From assembly GCA_902778565.1 (NCBI GenBank), contig CACYYH010000001.1, positions 62,001 through 126,000 on the forward strand: a stretch of 64,000 nt of DNA, given 5' to 3'. This document shows, in pieces, positions 9,601-18,171 of the stretch; the first letter of the stretch is position 1; each line of letters starts with the position of its first letter. A program made the translations under genes and the position numbers. This DNA comes from an uncultured Eubacteriales bacterium (GTDB taxonomy: Bacteria; Bacillota; Clostridia; Peptostreptococcales; Anaerovoracaceae). Below the pieces are notes generated by a model that was given only the letters and a program-made list of their open reading frames with translations, was not told the DNA's origin and made no database searches.

Positions 9601-10533
9601 GAAATCGTTTATCTCCTGCCATTTTTCTTCTGAAAGGAAGTTCTTCAGGCATATGGTGGTCCTTTCATCGGTGATCAGGATTGATGCCACGTGGTTTCCG
9701 GATCTTATGACCTTGGAATCCATCTTGTAAAGTATACCCTCAACGATCACCGTTCCCATGGAAGGATCCAGATCCGTCAGGCTGTGGTTGGGTTCTCCGG
9801 TGAATCCCCTGCCCATGATGAAGTTATCCTTTATCTTGGCTTCCTTTCTGTTTCTTCTCCACTCGGGTTTTCCGTTACCGTTTGATCCGCCGTCTCTGAA
9901 AGGTCTGTCATCGTCATTTTCCTTAGGCTTTGACGCGGCTTCCTTGGCCTTCTGGGCGTTTTCTTCAAGGAACTTTTCCTTTTCCTCCTGGATATCCTGT
10001 ATGAAGCCGTCCACCTTCTCCAGATATTCCTCTTCATCGTTCTCAAAGCGCACCTTGTACCTCAGACCGAAGTTTTTGATCAGTATCCTTTCAAATGTCT
10101 TTGATACGTTGGCGTTGAGCTGCTCGCAGATGGTCTTTCCCACGCAGCGGAGAAGCAGGACCTTGTCCTCTCCTTCTGCGAATTCAAAAAATTCGCTGTC
10201 CACCGCATTGGCATAACCGGTGCCGCTGCTTTCAAGGATCTGGACCAGATAAGGAAGATAATTCCTTATGATCTCTTCCTCGTTCATGATGACGTTCTCA
10301 TATGAGAATCTGAACTTAACGTCCTCAACGAAATCCAGCCTTGACTTAACGATGGCCTTTATCCTGAGCAGGTCATCAAAAGGCAGCACGAAATTAAGGG
10401 TCATGGGTATTACCAGGACCCCTGTTTCTTTATGCATTACGCCCTGTCCCAGGGTGTATGTGAACTCTTCTTTTTTGACTCGTCCGCCGGTTAGACCTTC
10501 CCAGTCCACCGCTTCGCCGATGAGTTTAAGCAT
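6646..10533 (-). CDS. polC: DNA polymerase III PolC, alpha subunit lacking the internal exonuclease domain
   Basis: This is the replicative DNA polymerase of Firmicutes, 1295 residues against about 1430-1460 for typical PolC. In order there are N-terminal domains with a charged linker (about 1-240), an OB domain (about 245-345), a PHP domain beginning at HLHTKMS (about 358) and ending past ATCDAHY (about 590), palm/fingers with GSRGSVGSS (about 741), a CPEC...CPVC zinc site (about 769-800) and the catalytic PDIDLNF (about 824). In Bacillus PolC a DEDD exonuclease with an FDVETTGL motif interrupts the PHP domain. Here the PHP halves join directly through a short linker and that motif is absent. 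Proofreading would have to come from another protein. It is the last gene of the operon. Confidence 0.93.
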   Translation of the reverse strand: MLKLIGEAVDWEGLTGGRVKKEEFTYTLGQGVMHKETGVLVIPMTLNFVLPFDDLLRIKAIVKSRLDFVEDVKFRFSYENVIMNEEEIIRNYLPYLVQILESSGTGYANAVDSEFFEFAEGEDKVLLLRCVGKTICEQLNANVSKTFERILIKNFGLRYKVRFENDEEEYLEKVDGFIQDIQEEKEKFLEENAQKAKEAASKPKENDDDRPFRDGGSNGNGKPEWRRNRKEAKIKDNFIMGRGFTGEPNHSLTDLDPSMGTVIVEGILYKMDSKVIRSGNHVASILITDERTTICLKNFLSEEKWQEINDFLKPGDRLKVQGEVEFDTFENLNVIRFREIEKLESRMDREDTSEIGKRVELHLHTKMSQMDGLNEPKDVVRQAALWGQPAVAITDHGVVQSFPDAAAEAGNQAKAGRPIKIIYGVEGYSFDDSDCINEDGSIDFKKKPVNHIILLAKTQEGLKNLYKLVSISHIDYFYRKPRLPWSVINAHREGIIVGSACCYGEVFQSLVTHVYEERRTHIQRRIEALSHEEQEKLASRFDYLEIQPVINNRFMLEEEFYFEGKRVETEDDIRAINKRIVEIADKLGKPVVATCDAHYDKPESAIYRNILMAGMGFEDAENGEGLYMRTTDEMMEEFSYLGERAKEIVIDNTNLIADMCDGSILPVPVGKFPPNIPGAKETLRETCEKKLRETYGDDPDPIIRERFEKELNSIIDNGYAVMYVSAQMLVQKSLSDGYLVGSRGSVGSSFAATMAGITEVNPLEPHYLCPECKHLEWGDKSLYDCGIDMPPKKCPVCGADMKRDGFTIPFATFLGFNGDKEPDIDLNFAGEYQPVAHRYVGEIFGEKNVFKAGTVGTVADKTAFGYVMKYFEERGIPVNKYEADRLTSHCTGVKRTTGQHPGGIVICPDDHEIFEFCPIQHPANDASSGVITTHFDYHKIDQNLLKLDILGHDVPSMIRQLQDMTGIDPLKVDLTDRKVLSIFNGIEALDIKDPDYKFTHGSYAIPEFGTPFVRQMLDDTQPDKFADLVRISGFSHGTDVWLNNAQDYIRSKTATMREVISTRDDIMNYLILKGVENGHAFKIMEIVRKGKKDLSEEQVAEMKEHGVPDWYIDSCNKIKYMFPRAHAVAYTMMSFRMAWYKVYYPREFYATYFTTKVDDFDDQTILKGKDAILQQMELIDMKGNNATPKEKSQYTVLEVAYEMYARGYEFMAPVLDKSKALKFWVEDGKVLLPFVALEGVGASAAQSFYDAYHEKPFDTVEEVMKRTKLNKTSIQALRDYGVFDGLPETDQLSMF

Positions 10534-10540
10534 TTTTACC

Positions 10541-11623
10541 TCACTGGATGTATTGTTCTATGATCTCGAAGAGCTGATCCACGATCTGATCTTCGGGAAC
10601 TTTCTTGATTATCTCGCCTTTTCTGAAGATAAGTCCTTCTCCAAGGCCTCCGGCAACTCCGAAATCCGCTTCCTTGGCTTCTCCGGGGCCGTTTACGGCG
10701 CAGCCCATTACGGCTACCTTGATCCCGGGTCTGCCTTCGCTGAGGAGTCTTTCTTCAACAGATCTCAGTCTGCTGTCCACCTCGTTGGCCAGAGCTTCCA
10801 GATCTATCTTGGTCCTGCCGCATGTGGGGCATGAAACCAGGTCCACAGCGGATTCTCTCAGTCCCAGTGTCTTAAGGATCTCTTTTGCAAAGATCACCTC
10901 TTCCACGGGATCTGCGGTAAGGGAAACTCTCATGGTATCTCCTATGCCTTCAAGAAGCAAAGCACCGATACCTATGGCGGACTTCACCTGCCCCCTCTTG
11001 AGGGTGCCTGCCTCGGTGATACCGATATGCACGGGATGATCCGTACCCTTCACCAGAAGCTTATGAGCGTCATATGTCATTTTGACGTTTGATGATTTGA
11101 TGGATACCACCAGATCGTCATACCCCAGATCTTCGATGATCTTCAGGTTTTCCAGAGCTGACTCAGAGAGTCCCTCTGCAGTGACTCCGCCGTATTTCTC
11201 CACCAGATGTTTCTCAAGGGAGCCGGAATTGACGCCTACGCGGATTGGCACTTCCCTTTCCTTTGCGGCGTTCACCACCTGTCTTACCCTGTCGATGGAG
11301 CCGATGTTTCCGGGATTGATCCTGATCTTGTCAGCCCCGTTTTTTATGGCTTCAAGCGCCATACGGTAGTCGAAATGGATATCTGCTACTAAAGGGATGT
11401 CATAATCCATTCTCATCAGTTTGGACTTGACGCTTCCGAAAACATCAGCAGCCTCCTGGTCGGGAACCGTGAGCCTCATGATGTCACAGCCCGCATCAGC
11501 GAGTTTTACCACCTGATCTATCAGCGCCTTTTCATCGTGGGGATCCACGTTGGCCATGGACTGAATGGCGATGGGATTGCCTCCGCCTATATATACTTTT
11601 CCTATTCTTACGATCTTACTCAT
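10541..11623 (-). CDS. ispG: 4-hydroxy-3-methylbut-2-enyl diphosphate synthase (flavodoxin/ferredoxin)
   Basis: The protein has 360 residues. It catalyses the sixth step of the MEP isoprenoid pathway, reductive ring opening of MEcPP to HMBPP with a [4Fe-4S] cluster. A TIM-barrel N-terminal half (IRINPGNIG, VPIRVGVNSGSLE) is followed by the cluster-binding C-terminal domain with CPTCGRT near residue 268 and MGCAVNGPGEA near 305. It lies in the dxr-rseP-ispG-polC cluster with a 1-base gap to rseP, which supports cotranscription. Length and motifs are normal. Confidence 0.95.
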   Translation of the reverse strand: MSKIVRIGKVYIGGGNPIAIQSMANVDPHDEKALIDQVVKLADAGCDIMRLTVPDQEAADVFGSVKSKLMRMDYDIPLVADIHFDYRMALEAIKNGADKIRINPGNIGSIDRVRQVVNAAKEREVPIRVGVNSGSLEKHLVEKYGGVTAEGLSESALENLKIIEDLGYDDLVVSIKSSNVKMTYDAHKLLVKGTDHPVHIGITEAGTLKRGQVKSAIGIGALLLEGIGDTMRVSLTADPVEEVIFAKEILKTLGLRESAVDLVSCPTCGRTKIDLEALANEVDSRLRSVEERLLSEGRPGIKVAVMGCAVNGPGEAKEADFGVAGGLGEGLIFRKGEIIKKVPEDQIVDQLFEIIEQYIQ

Positions 11624-11624
11624 T

Positions 11625-12671
11625 TTAACCTACCAGTTTCCTTATATCACTGAACGTTACAAGTACCGTCAGTCCCAAAAGCAAAACTATGCCTACGGCG
11701 TGGATTATACCCTCGATCTTCGGTGAAACGGCTTTCCCGGTTATCCAGCATACCAGAACGATGAGGATCCTGCCTCCGTCAAGCGCCGGCAGAGGAAGCA
11801 TATTGATAACCGCCAGGTTCACGCAGATCAGAGCCACCAGGAATCCATAGGACCAGAGTCCCTCATTGCTGGTCTCTCCCACCATCTGGACGATACCCAC
11901 AGGTCCGGATATGTCGCTTATGGTGGCGCCGCCTGATATCAGCATCTTAAGAGAATCGTACATGACTCCGAAAAGCCTTACCGTACCCACTGCCCCGGAT
12001 CTTATGCCTTTGAAAAAGTTATGGTTTACCTTGCACTGGGCTCCCATGATGTAGACGCCCCGTTCCTCTTCAAATTCCGGAGTAAGGCTGAATTCCATGG
12101 TCTGACCGTCTCTGTCTACGCCGAAAGTCATTTCGTTTCCTGCGGATTTCTGTATTATCTGGCTTACCTGATCCCATGCGGTGATGTCGGTGCCGTCGAT
12201 GCTGACGATCTTATCCCCGGCCATGATTCCGCAGGCTTCAGCAGGCGAACCTTCCATGACCTTGTCGATGACAGTCGTGGTGAAGCCGAGATATGTCACC
12301 AGGATCGTGAGTATCAGAAAAGCGCTGACCACGTTCATGGCCGACCCGGCTGCGAGGATGATGATCTTCTGCCAGGGTTTCTTGTTGTTGAAGGCCCTGG
12401 GATTGTATTCCTTGGGCTCAGCCTCCCCGGTCTCATCGTCTACCTCTTCCTCGGTGCCGTCCTCTCCTTCCATTGAACAGAATCCTCCTATGGGGAAGAG
12501 TCTTATGGAATAAAGAGTCTCGCCTTTCTGCTTTTTCCAGATGGCAGGTCCCATTCCGAAAGCGAATTCATTTACTTGTACGTTGCATTTTCTGGCTGCG
12601 ATAAAATGTCCCAGTTCATGAGGAAATATCATGATGAGGAACATTATTACAGCAAGTATGGCTGTTTTCAT
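11625..12671 (-). CDS. rseP: Site-2 intramembrane metalloprotease RseP
   Basis: This polytopic S2P-type zinc protease of 348 residues should cleave membrane-bound anti-sigma factors or remnant signal peptides. The zinc motif HELGH (residues 18-22) sits in the first membrane segment. A PDZ domain occupies about 125-210 (MEGSPAEACGIMAGDKIVSIDG), and the second metal-ligand motif NMLPLPALDGGR is near 292. An insertion rich in E and D (about 70-85, EGEDGTEEEVDDETGE) is not usual. It is cotranscribed with dxr and ispG. Confidence 0.94.
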   Translation of the reverse strand: MKTAILAVIMFLIMIFPHELGHFIAARKCNVQVNEFAFGMGPAIWKKQKGETLYSIRLFPIGGFCSMEGEDGTEEEVDDETGEAEPKEYNPRAFNNKKPWQKIIILAAGSAMNVVSAFLILTILVTYLGFTTTVIDKVMEGSPAEACGIMAGDKIVSIDGTDITAWDQVSQIIQKSAGNEMTFGVDRDGQTMEFSLTPEFEEERGVYIMGAQCKVNHNFFKGIRSGAVGTVRLFGVMYDSLKMLISGGATISDISGPVGIVQMVGETSNEGLWSYGFLVALICVNLAVINMLPLPALDGGRILIVLVCWITGKAVSPKIEGIIHAVGIVLLLGLTVLVTFSDIRKLVG

Positions 12672-12681
12672 TTATTTCTCC

Positions 12682-13779
12682 CTATTGGAGTCTTTCTCTG
12701 GTCTCTTTGTCAATTGCTATTATATCCTCCAGAGTGAGATCTTTTTGGGTCACATGCGCGTATACCATGTCACTGAGTCTGTCAAAGATATCCAGGAAAC
12801 CGATCTCGTCCCTGAGGAATTTTTCTACCAACACCTCGTTGGCTGCGTTCATGACTACCGGGCAGGATCCGCCCTGTCCGATGGCATAATATGCCAGCTT
12901 CAGGCAGCTGAAGGTCTCCAGATCCGGCTTCATAAAAGTGAGGTTGGAACCGGCTCCGAACATATCCAGCTCTTCGTCCGGGCTTTCCAGTCTGTCGGGA
13001 TAGCCCAGCGCCAGGCTGATGGGTATCCTCATGTCGGGTATACCAAGCTGGCAAAGGATGGAATTGTCCATGAATTCCACTCCTGAATGGACAATGCTCT
13101 GAGGATGCACCAGTACCTGGATCTTGTCAGCCTCCACTCCGAAGAGCCACTTGGCTTCAATTACTTCAAGTCCTTTGTTCATGAGTGTGGCGGAATCGAT
13201 GGTGATCTTCGGTCCCATGTTCCACTTCGGGTGCTTCAGAGCTTCTCTGGCAGTCACGCCTGCCATGTCTTCGCGTTTTTTGCCCCTGAAGGGACCGCCT
13301 GAGCAGGTCAGAAGGATCTTTTTGATCTCCCTGCCCTTGTTTCCTTCCAGGCACTGAAAGATGGCGGAATGCTCTGAGTCGATGGGAAGAAGCTTTATGC
13401 CCTTCTCCTCCACCAGCTTCATTATGACGCTTCCGCCGGCCACAAGAGTCTCCTTGTTGGCAAGAGCAACGTCATGTCCTGCCATAATGGCATGGTAAGT
13501 AGGCTCAAGCCCTCTCATTCCCATGAGGGAGTTTACTACCATATCGCAGTCCAGAGTTGCGGCTTCTATGAGTTTCCTGACGTTCTCATCGTAATCTCCG
13601 TCACAGACGTAGCAATGCTCTTCAGGCACTCCGAATTCAGCAGCCTGCTTCATCATCGCGTCTTTCCTGCTGGCGCAGGTAAGGCCTACGACTTTGAATC
13701 TGTCAGGGTTATTTCTTACAACGTCCAGGGTCTGGGTGCCGATGGAACCCGTGGATCCCAGAATGACGATATTTTTCAT
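12682..13779 (-). CDS. dxr: 1-deoxy-D-xylulose 5-phosphate reductoisomerase
   Basis: This 365-residue enzyme performs the NADPH- and metal-dependent conversion of DXP to MEP, the committed step of the MEP pathway. The Rossmann motif GSTGSIG lies at residues 8-14. The metal-binding stretch around LLPIDSEHSAIFQCLEG is near 145-160, and the flexible loop and substrate motifs (HPKWNMGPKITIDSATLMNKGLE, shown here only by name of its core NMGPKITIDS) follow near 195. Its slightly short length reflects a compact C-terminus. It sits directly between cdsA and rseP, as in many clostridia. Confidence 0.94.
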   Translation of the reverse strand: MKNIVILGSTGSIGTQTLDVVRNNPDRFKVVGLTCASRKDAMMKQAAEFGVPEEHCYVCDGDYDENVRKLIEAATLDCDMVVNSLMGMRGLEPTYHAIMAGHDVALANKETLVAGGSVIMKLVEEKGIKLLPIDSEHSAIFQCLEGNKGREIKKILLTCSGGPFRGKKREDMAGVTAREALKHPKWNMGPKITIDSATLMNKGLEVIEAKWLFGVEADKIQVLVHPQSIVHSGVEFMDNSILCQLGIPDMRIPISLALGYPDRLESPDEELDMFGAGSNLTFMKPDLETFSCLKLAYYAIGQGGSCPVVMNAANEVLVEKFLRDEIGFLDIFDRLSDMVYAHVTQKDLTLEDIIAIDKETRERLQ

Positions 13780-13787
13780 ATATTACC

Positions 13788-14621
13788 TCACATTATCTTC
13801 GGTAAAACAAGCGCTATGTAAAAATACAGATAAGGCGCGACGAACAGCACTGAATCGAATCTGTCCAGTATACCGCCGTGTCCCGGTATCAGATTGCCAT
13901 AGTCCTTAATACCCATTTTGCGCTTGAAAGCGGATGCTGAAAGATCTCCCAGCTGAGATACCACCGATCCGATGAGCGTCATCAGTATGAAATGAACGTT
14001 CATGGCATGACCGGGTTCCAGGAAAAAGTTACCGAACATAAGGCTGAACACCATAGCTCCTATCATACCGCCCACGGCGCCTTCCACAGTCTTCTTGGGG
14101 CTCAGCTTCGGGCAGAGCTTGTGTTTTCCCAGCAGCATTCCTGAAAAATATGCAAATATATCCGTGCAGAAAGCGATTATGAACACCAGCCAGATGTAGT
14201 TCTTGGCATATTCACATTCGTCTATGAGCACTGCAAAATGGAAGAAGAACACCACGTAAACTATGCCCAGCACAGTGGCAGCCATGTCTTCGGTTTTTCT
14301 CTCCTCAACGTTGAATCCGTAGATCATGGATGCGATCACCACCAGGAAAAGCCACAGCATGTACATCAGCCATGGATCTGCTCCTGTACCGCCCTGATCC
14401 GGATTCATACAAATGGTATGCAAAATATATAACAGCGGTACTGATGCTATACCTATAGGCTCGCAGGGTTTTACTCCTTCGGCTCTGAATCCGTTATAGA
14501 ACTCGTGCAGTCCCACAATGGATATTACAACTACCGCCATCCTGAGCCAAACACCGCCGAAATAAACTATGAAAAGCAGCGGCAGCATCACGATCGCTGA
14601 AATTATCCTTGTTTTCATCAT
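13788..14621 (-). CDS. cdsA: Phosphatidate cytidylyltransferase
   Basis: This polytopic membrane enzyme of 277 residues makes CDP-diacylglycerol from phosphatidate and CTP for phospholipid synthesis. It has about seven to eight hydrophobic segments. The C-terminal family signature is visible as SAFKRKMGIKDYGNLIPGHGGILDRFDS near residues 228-257 (core motif KDYGNLIPGHGGILDR). Its ATG overlaps the uppS stop, indicating coupled translation. It has the family's normal size. Confidence 0.94.
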   Translation of the reverse strand: MMKTRIISAIVMLPLLFIVYFGGVWLRMAVVVISIVGLHEFYNGFRAEGVKPCEPIGIASVPLLYILHTICMNPDQGGTGADPWLMYMLWLFLVVIASMIYGFNVEERKTEDMAATVLGIVYVVFFFHFAVLIDECEYAKNYIWLVFIIAFCTDIFAYFSGMLLGKHKLCPKLSPKKTVEGAVGGMIGAMVFSLMFGNFFLEPGHAMNVHFILMTLIGSVVSQLGDLSASAFKRKMGIKDYGNLIPGHGGILDRFDSVLFVAPYLYFYIALVLPKIM

Positions 14622-15331
14622 CTGCCTCCGTATCTTCTCTCTCTCGTTCTGTACTCCTCGATCATGGATTCATACTCCTCAGGTGTGAAATCCGGCCAGA
14701 GAGTATCGGTGAAAGCGAACTCTGAATAAGCCGCCTGCCACAGCAGGAAGTTGGAAAGTCTCTCCTCCCCCGAAGTCCTGATGATCAGGTCGGGATCGGG
14801 GATGTTCCCATTCTCATCACCGGTATAAAGAGCCCGTGAAATGTCCTCTTCGCTTATCTCAGTCGAAGGATCATAGTGTGTCATGATGAAGTTCACAGCT
14901 CTTACGATCTCAGCTCTGGAACCGTAGTTCAGAGCTATGTTGAAAACAAGTCCTGTATTGTCTTTAGTGGTGTCGAGAGCCTTCTGAACCGAGGCTTTGG
15001 CATCCTCCGGGAGCTTGTCGTGCCAGTCTCCGAGTATGTTTACCTTAACATTGTTATCGTCAAGCTCCTGTAATTCGGATCCGACGAACTTCACAAGGAG
15101 TCTGAATATGCCTCCCACCTCTTCCTGTGAGCGTTTCCAGTTCTCAGTTGAGAAGGCATATACCGTCAGATACTTGATTCCCATCACGTCTGACTTCTTT
15201 ATGATCTCCTTCATGGCCCACATTCCCTGGTTATGGCCCTGGAGCTTGGTCACTTTATTAAGTTCGGCCCATCTGCCGTTACCGTCCATGATGACAGCAA
15301 CGTGCACAGGCATAGGTTTCTTATCTGCCAT
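14618..15331 (-). CDS. uppS: Undecaprenyl diphosphate synthase (isoprenyl transferase)
   Basis: This cytoplasmic cis-prenyltransferase of 237 residues builds the C55 lipid carrier used for peptidoglycan and wall polymers. The P-loop-like MDGNGRWA (about residues 15-22) carries the catalytic Asp and binds the diphosphate. The C-terminal RTSGEERLSNFLLWQ (about 190) and an E-rich homodimer end are typical. It uses IPP made by the MEP enzymes encoded further along the same strand. The structured element copy B fills the gap between frr and uppS. Confidence 0.95.
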   Translation of the reverse strand: MADKKPMPVHVAVIMDGNGRWAELNKVTKLQGHNQGMWAMKEIIKKSDVMGIKYLTVYAFSTENWKRSQEEVGGIFRLLVKFVGSELQELDDNNVKVNILGDWHDKLPEDAKASVQKALDTTKDNTGLVFNIALNYGSRAEIVRAVNFIMTHYDPSTEISEEDISRALYTGDENGNIPDPDLIIRTSGEERLSNFLLWQAAYSEFAFTDTLWPDFTPEEYESMIEEYRTRERRYGGR

Positions 15332-15394
15332 TTAAAAACCTTTCAATATCAATCGTGGCCACCTTCAGTGGCCACTCCTTTAAATTCATAGGTA

Positions 15395-15658
15395 TAATAA
15401 AAATAAACGTGACGTGGGGTTTTCTGAGCGCCGGTCCTTAGCGATCCGCAAGCCGCCGATCGATATCTGATGCCCTAAGGGCATCACCGGTACGTGAGAA
15501 TATATGCGAATCAAATGATTTTGGATGAGCAGATATTCTCACATGCCGGATAAGGCGTGTAACGCCGGATATCGATTGGCGTCAAGCGCTGCGGGAGCTT
15601 AGCACCGCTGCGCGAAGACTGAAGCGCGAGCGTCCCCACGCACGTTCTATTTTTATTA
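15395..15658 (+). repeat. Structured dispersed element, copy B
   Basis: This 264-base element overlaps the frr stop codon. Imperfect outer arms (15395-15419 and 15634-15658) enclose a left conserved block (15427-15455) and an inner stem (15455-15467 with 15568-15580) with one G-U pair if read as plus-strand RNA. Three hairpins follow (15468-15486, 15494-15542, 15554-15566). The right conserved block (15585-15632) ends in a GC hairpin with a GCGA loop. Architecture and length match copy A at 6377-6643, whereas the stems differ in sequence but stay paired. It fills the 324-base frr-uppS gap, where no other gene is seen. Confidence 0.75.
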
Positions 15659-16210
15659 AACTTCCATTATTTCCTTGTCTTTGTTTGCGATAACTTCGTC
15701 GATGGACTTCTCTGTCTTCTCAACGGCCTTCTGTACCTTGTCCAGAGCCTTCTTCAGATCATCCTCAGTGATTTCGTGATCCTTTTCCATCTTCTTAAGC
15801 TTATCGTTGGCGTCTCTTCTCACGTTTCTGATGGCTACCTTGGCATCCTCACCCATCTTCTTAACTGTCTTGGTGAGTTCCTTACGTCTTTCCTCAGTTA
15901 CCTGAGGGATCACCAGTCTGATGGACTTTCCGTCATTTGAAGGGTTGATTCCGATGTTTGCCATGTTGATGGCCTTTTCGATCTCGCCGATGGATTTGGG
16001 ATCGAAGGGGCTGATGAGAAGTGTTCTGGGATCGGGCACTGAAACGTTGGAGATGTTCTTCAGCGGTGTAGGCATCCCATAGTAGTTTACCATGATCTTG
16101 TCAAGGAGGGCCGGATTGGCTCTGCCTGCTCTTACAGTATTAAGATCTTCTTTAAGTACTGAAATTGTCTTCTGGCCTTTTTCTTCCAGATTCTTAATGA
16201 TAGTTTCCAT
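15656..16210 (-). CDS. frr: Ribosome recycling factor
   Basis: This is a 184-residue protein that splits post-termination ribosomes together with EF-G. It has the usual two-domain pattern: a long three-helix bundle and a small beta domain (VNYYGMPTPLKNISNVSVPDPRTL, core motif YYGMPTPL). The start at 16210 (METIIKNLEEK) is chosen over an upstream in-frame codon because AAGGAGGAAGGAA directly precedes it and the family starts here. It is paired with pyrH as in most bacteria. Its stop lies inside the right arm of the structured element. Confidence 0.95.
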   Translation of the reverse strand: METIIKNLEEKGQKTISVLKEDLNTVRAGRANPALLDKIMVNYYGMPTPLKNISNVSVPDPRTLLISPFDPKSIGEIEKAINMANIGINPSNDGKSIRLVIPQVTEERRKELTKTVKKMGEDAKVAIRNVRRDANDKLKKMEKDHEITEDDLKKALDKVQKAVEKTEKSIDEVIANKDKEIMEV

Positions 16211-16221
16211 TTCCTTCCTCC

Positions 16222-16947
<726 letters not shown>

Positions 16948-16992
16948 TTAATAGATTTTCAATACAACTCTATCCGCATTATTATATCACAG

Positions 16993-18171
16993 TTACCTCT
17001 CTCTATGCAAGCCGAGGCACAAATAAAGAACAAGTGAAATTACGTAAAGCGCCGCAAAGAAAAAATACGTTCCTCTTACTCCTGCAGCATCCATTATGGC
17101 GCCTCCCAGTAAGTTGCATACGATGGCAGGGAAGGAATTGCCAAGCGCATAATAGGTTGCCACTGAAAGGCTGGCCAGCCTTGGCGGAACTATCTTGCCG
17201 AAGTATTTGACTATTTCCACCAGAAGTATTCCGTTCAGTATGCCCTGAAGGAAAAACGTACCCAGCAGAACTCCCGTGGAAGGTCCCATAGAATACAGTG
17301 CAAATCTTAAAAGGCCTGCAATACATCCGATGATTATGAGTTTCTCTGTGGAGATCCTTTTGTTGAGCCAGGGCACCAAAAACATAAAAGGCGCTTCGGA
17401 TCCTGCCATCAGAAGAAATGCAAGCCCTACTCCACCGATATCTCCCCCCGCTTCTATGAAGAGAAAGCTGAAGTAAGTGTTATTTGACATGGTTGGTCCA
17501 AGAGCAAAAAACGAGAACACGAGAAGATATACGAAATCCCTGTCTTTGAATAGTTCTTTTATCGTTATCGCTTCCCCCGTCTCCTGTTTTTTGGAGTAAT
17601 TTACGGGTTCCCTGAAACTCATGATGATAAAGGCCGCTATTATGAAAGCCATCGCATGTATGACGAAGTTTATCCTCAGTCCCATAGTCTCCGCCAGCTG
17701 ACCGCATATGAATACCGCTATTGCATATCCCACTGCCCCCAGAGCCCTTATGGCAGGAAAGTTCTCTTTTCTGTCCATGACCACGGAGTCGCAGAGTCCG
17801 TGAGAAGGTCCCTGATTGAAATACAGCAGGCCGTATATCAGCGTATAAGCCAGAAAGCCCGTTATGGCAAGACTCACCAGAGCCGACGCTGCCGCCAGTA
17901 TGAACATCGTCATGATCACAACTCGTTTTCTTGATGAGTTGGCATAGATCCTGCCCCAGAACATTCCTCCTATGACAGCTGCCCCCGTTCCGAAGGCCGT
18001 GACCACTCCTACCTGAGTCCCGGTAAAACCTATGGAATTCAGATACTGACCTATCAGAGGACATACTGCTCCCAGAGGGAAGTATATGAAAAAGTAAAGT
18101 ATATAGCTTTTGTATCTTTCAGTAAATTCTTTCATAAACAATAAACAAAAGCTGCCCCCCGCAAGAATCAT
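16993..18171 (-). CDS. MFS transporter, LacY/nucleoside-permease-like
   Basis: This is a membrane protein of 392 residues with about twelve hydrophobic segments. The loop motif RIYANSSRKR lies between helices 2 and 3, and the overall pattern resembles the MFS_1-like (LacY/NupG) group. Its ATG at 18171 overlaps the TGA of the MATE gene (ATGA), so translational coupling is likely. A second possible start at 18135 (MKEFTERYKS) fits the family N-terminus better but lacks a clear ribosome site. Substrate is unknown. Confidence 0.82.
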   Translation of the reverse strand: MILAGGSFCLLFMKEFTERYKSYILYFFIYFPLGAVCPLIGQYLNSIGFTGTQVGVVTAFGTGAAVIGGMFWGRIYANSSRKRVVIMTMFILAAASALVSLAITGFLAYTLIYGLLYFNQGPSHGLCDSVVMDRKENFPAIRALGAVGYAIAVFICGQLAETMGLRINFVIHAMAFIIAAFIIMSFREPVNYSKKQETGEAITIKELFKDRDFVYLLVFSFFALGPTMSNNTYFSFLFIEAGGDIGGVGLAFLLMAGSEAPFMFLVPWLNKRISTEKLIIIGCIAGLLRFALYSMGPSTGVLLGTFFLQGILNGILLVEIVKYFGKIVPPRLASLSVATYYALGNSFPAIVCNLLGGAIMDAAGVRGTYFFFAALYVISLVLYLCLGLHRER

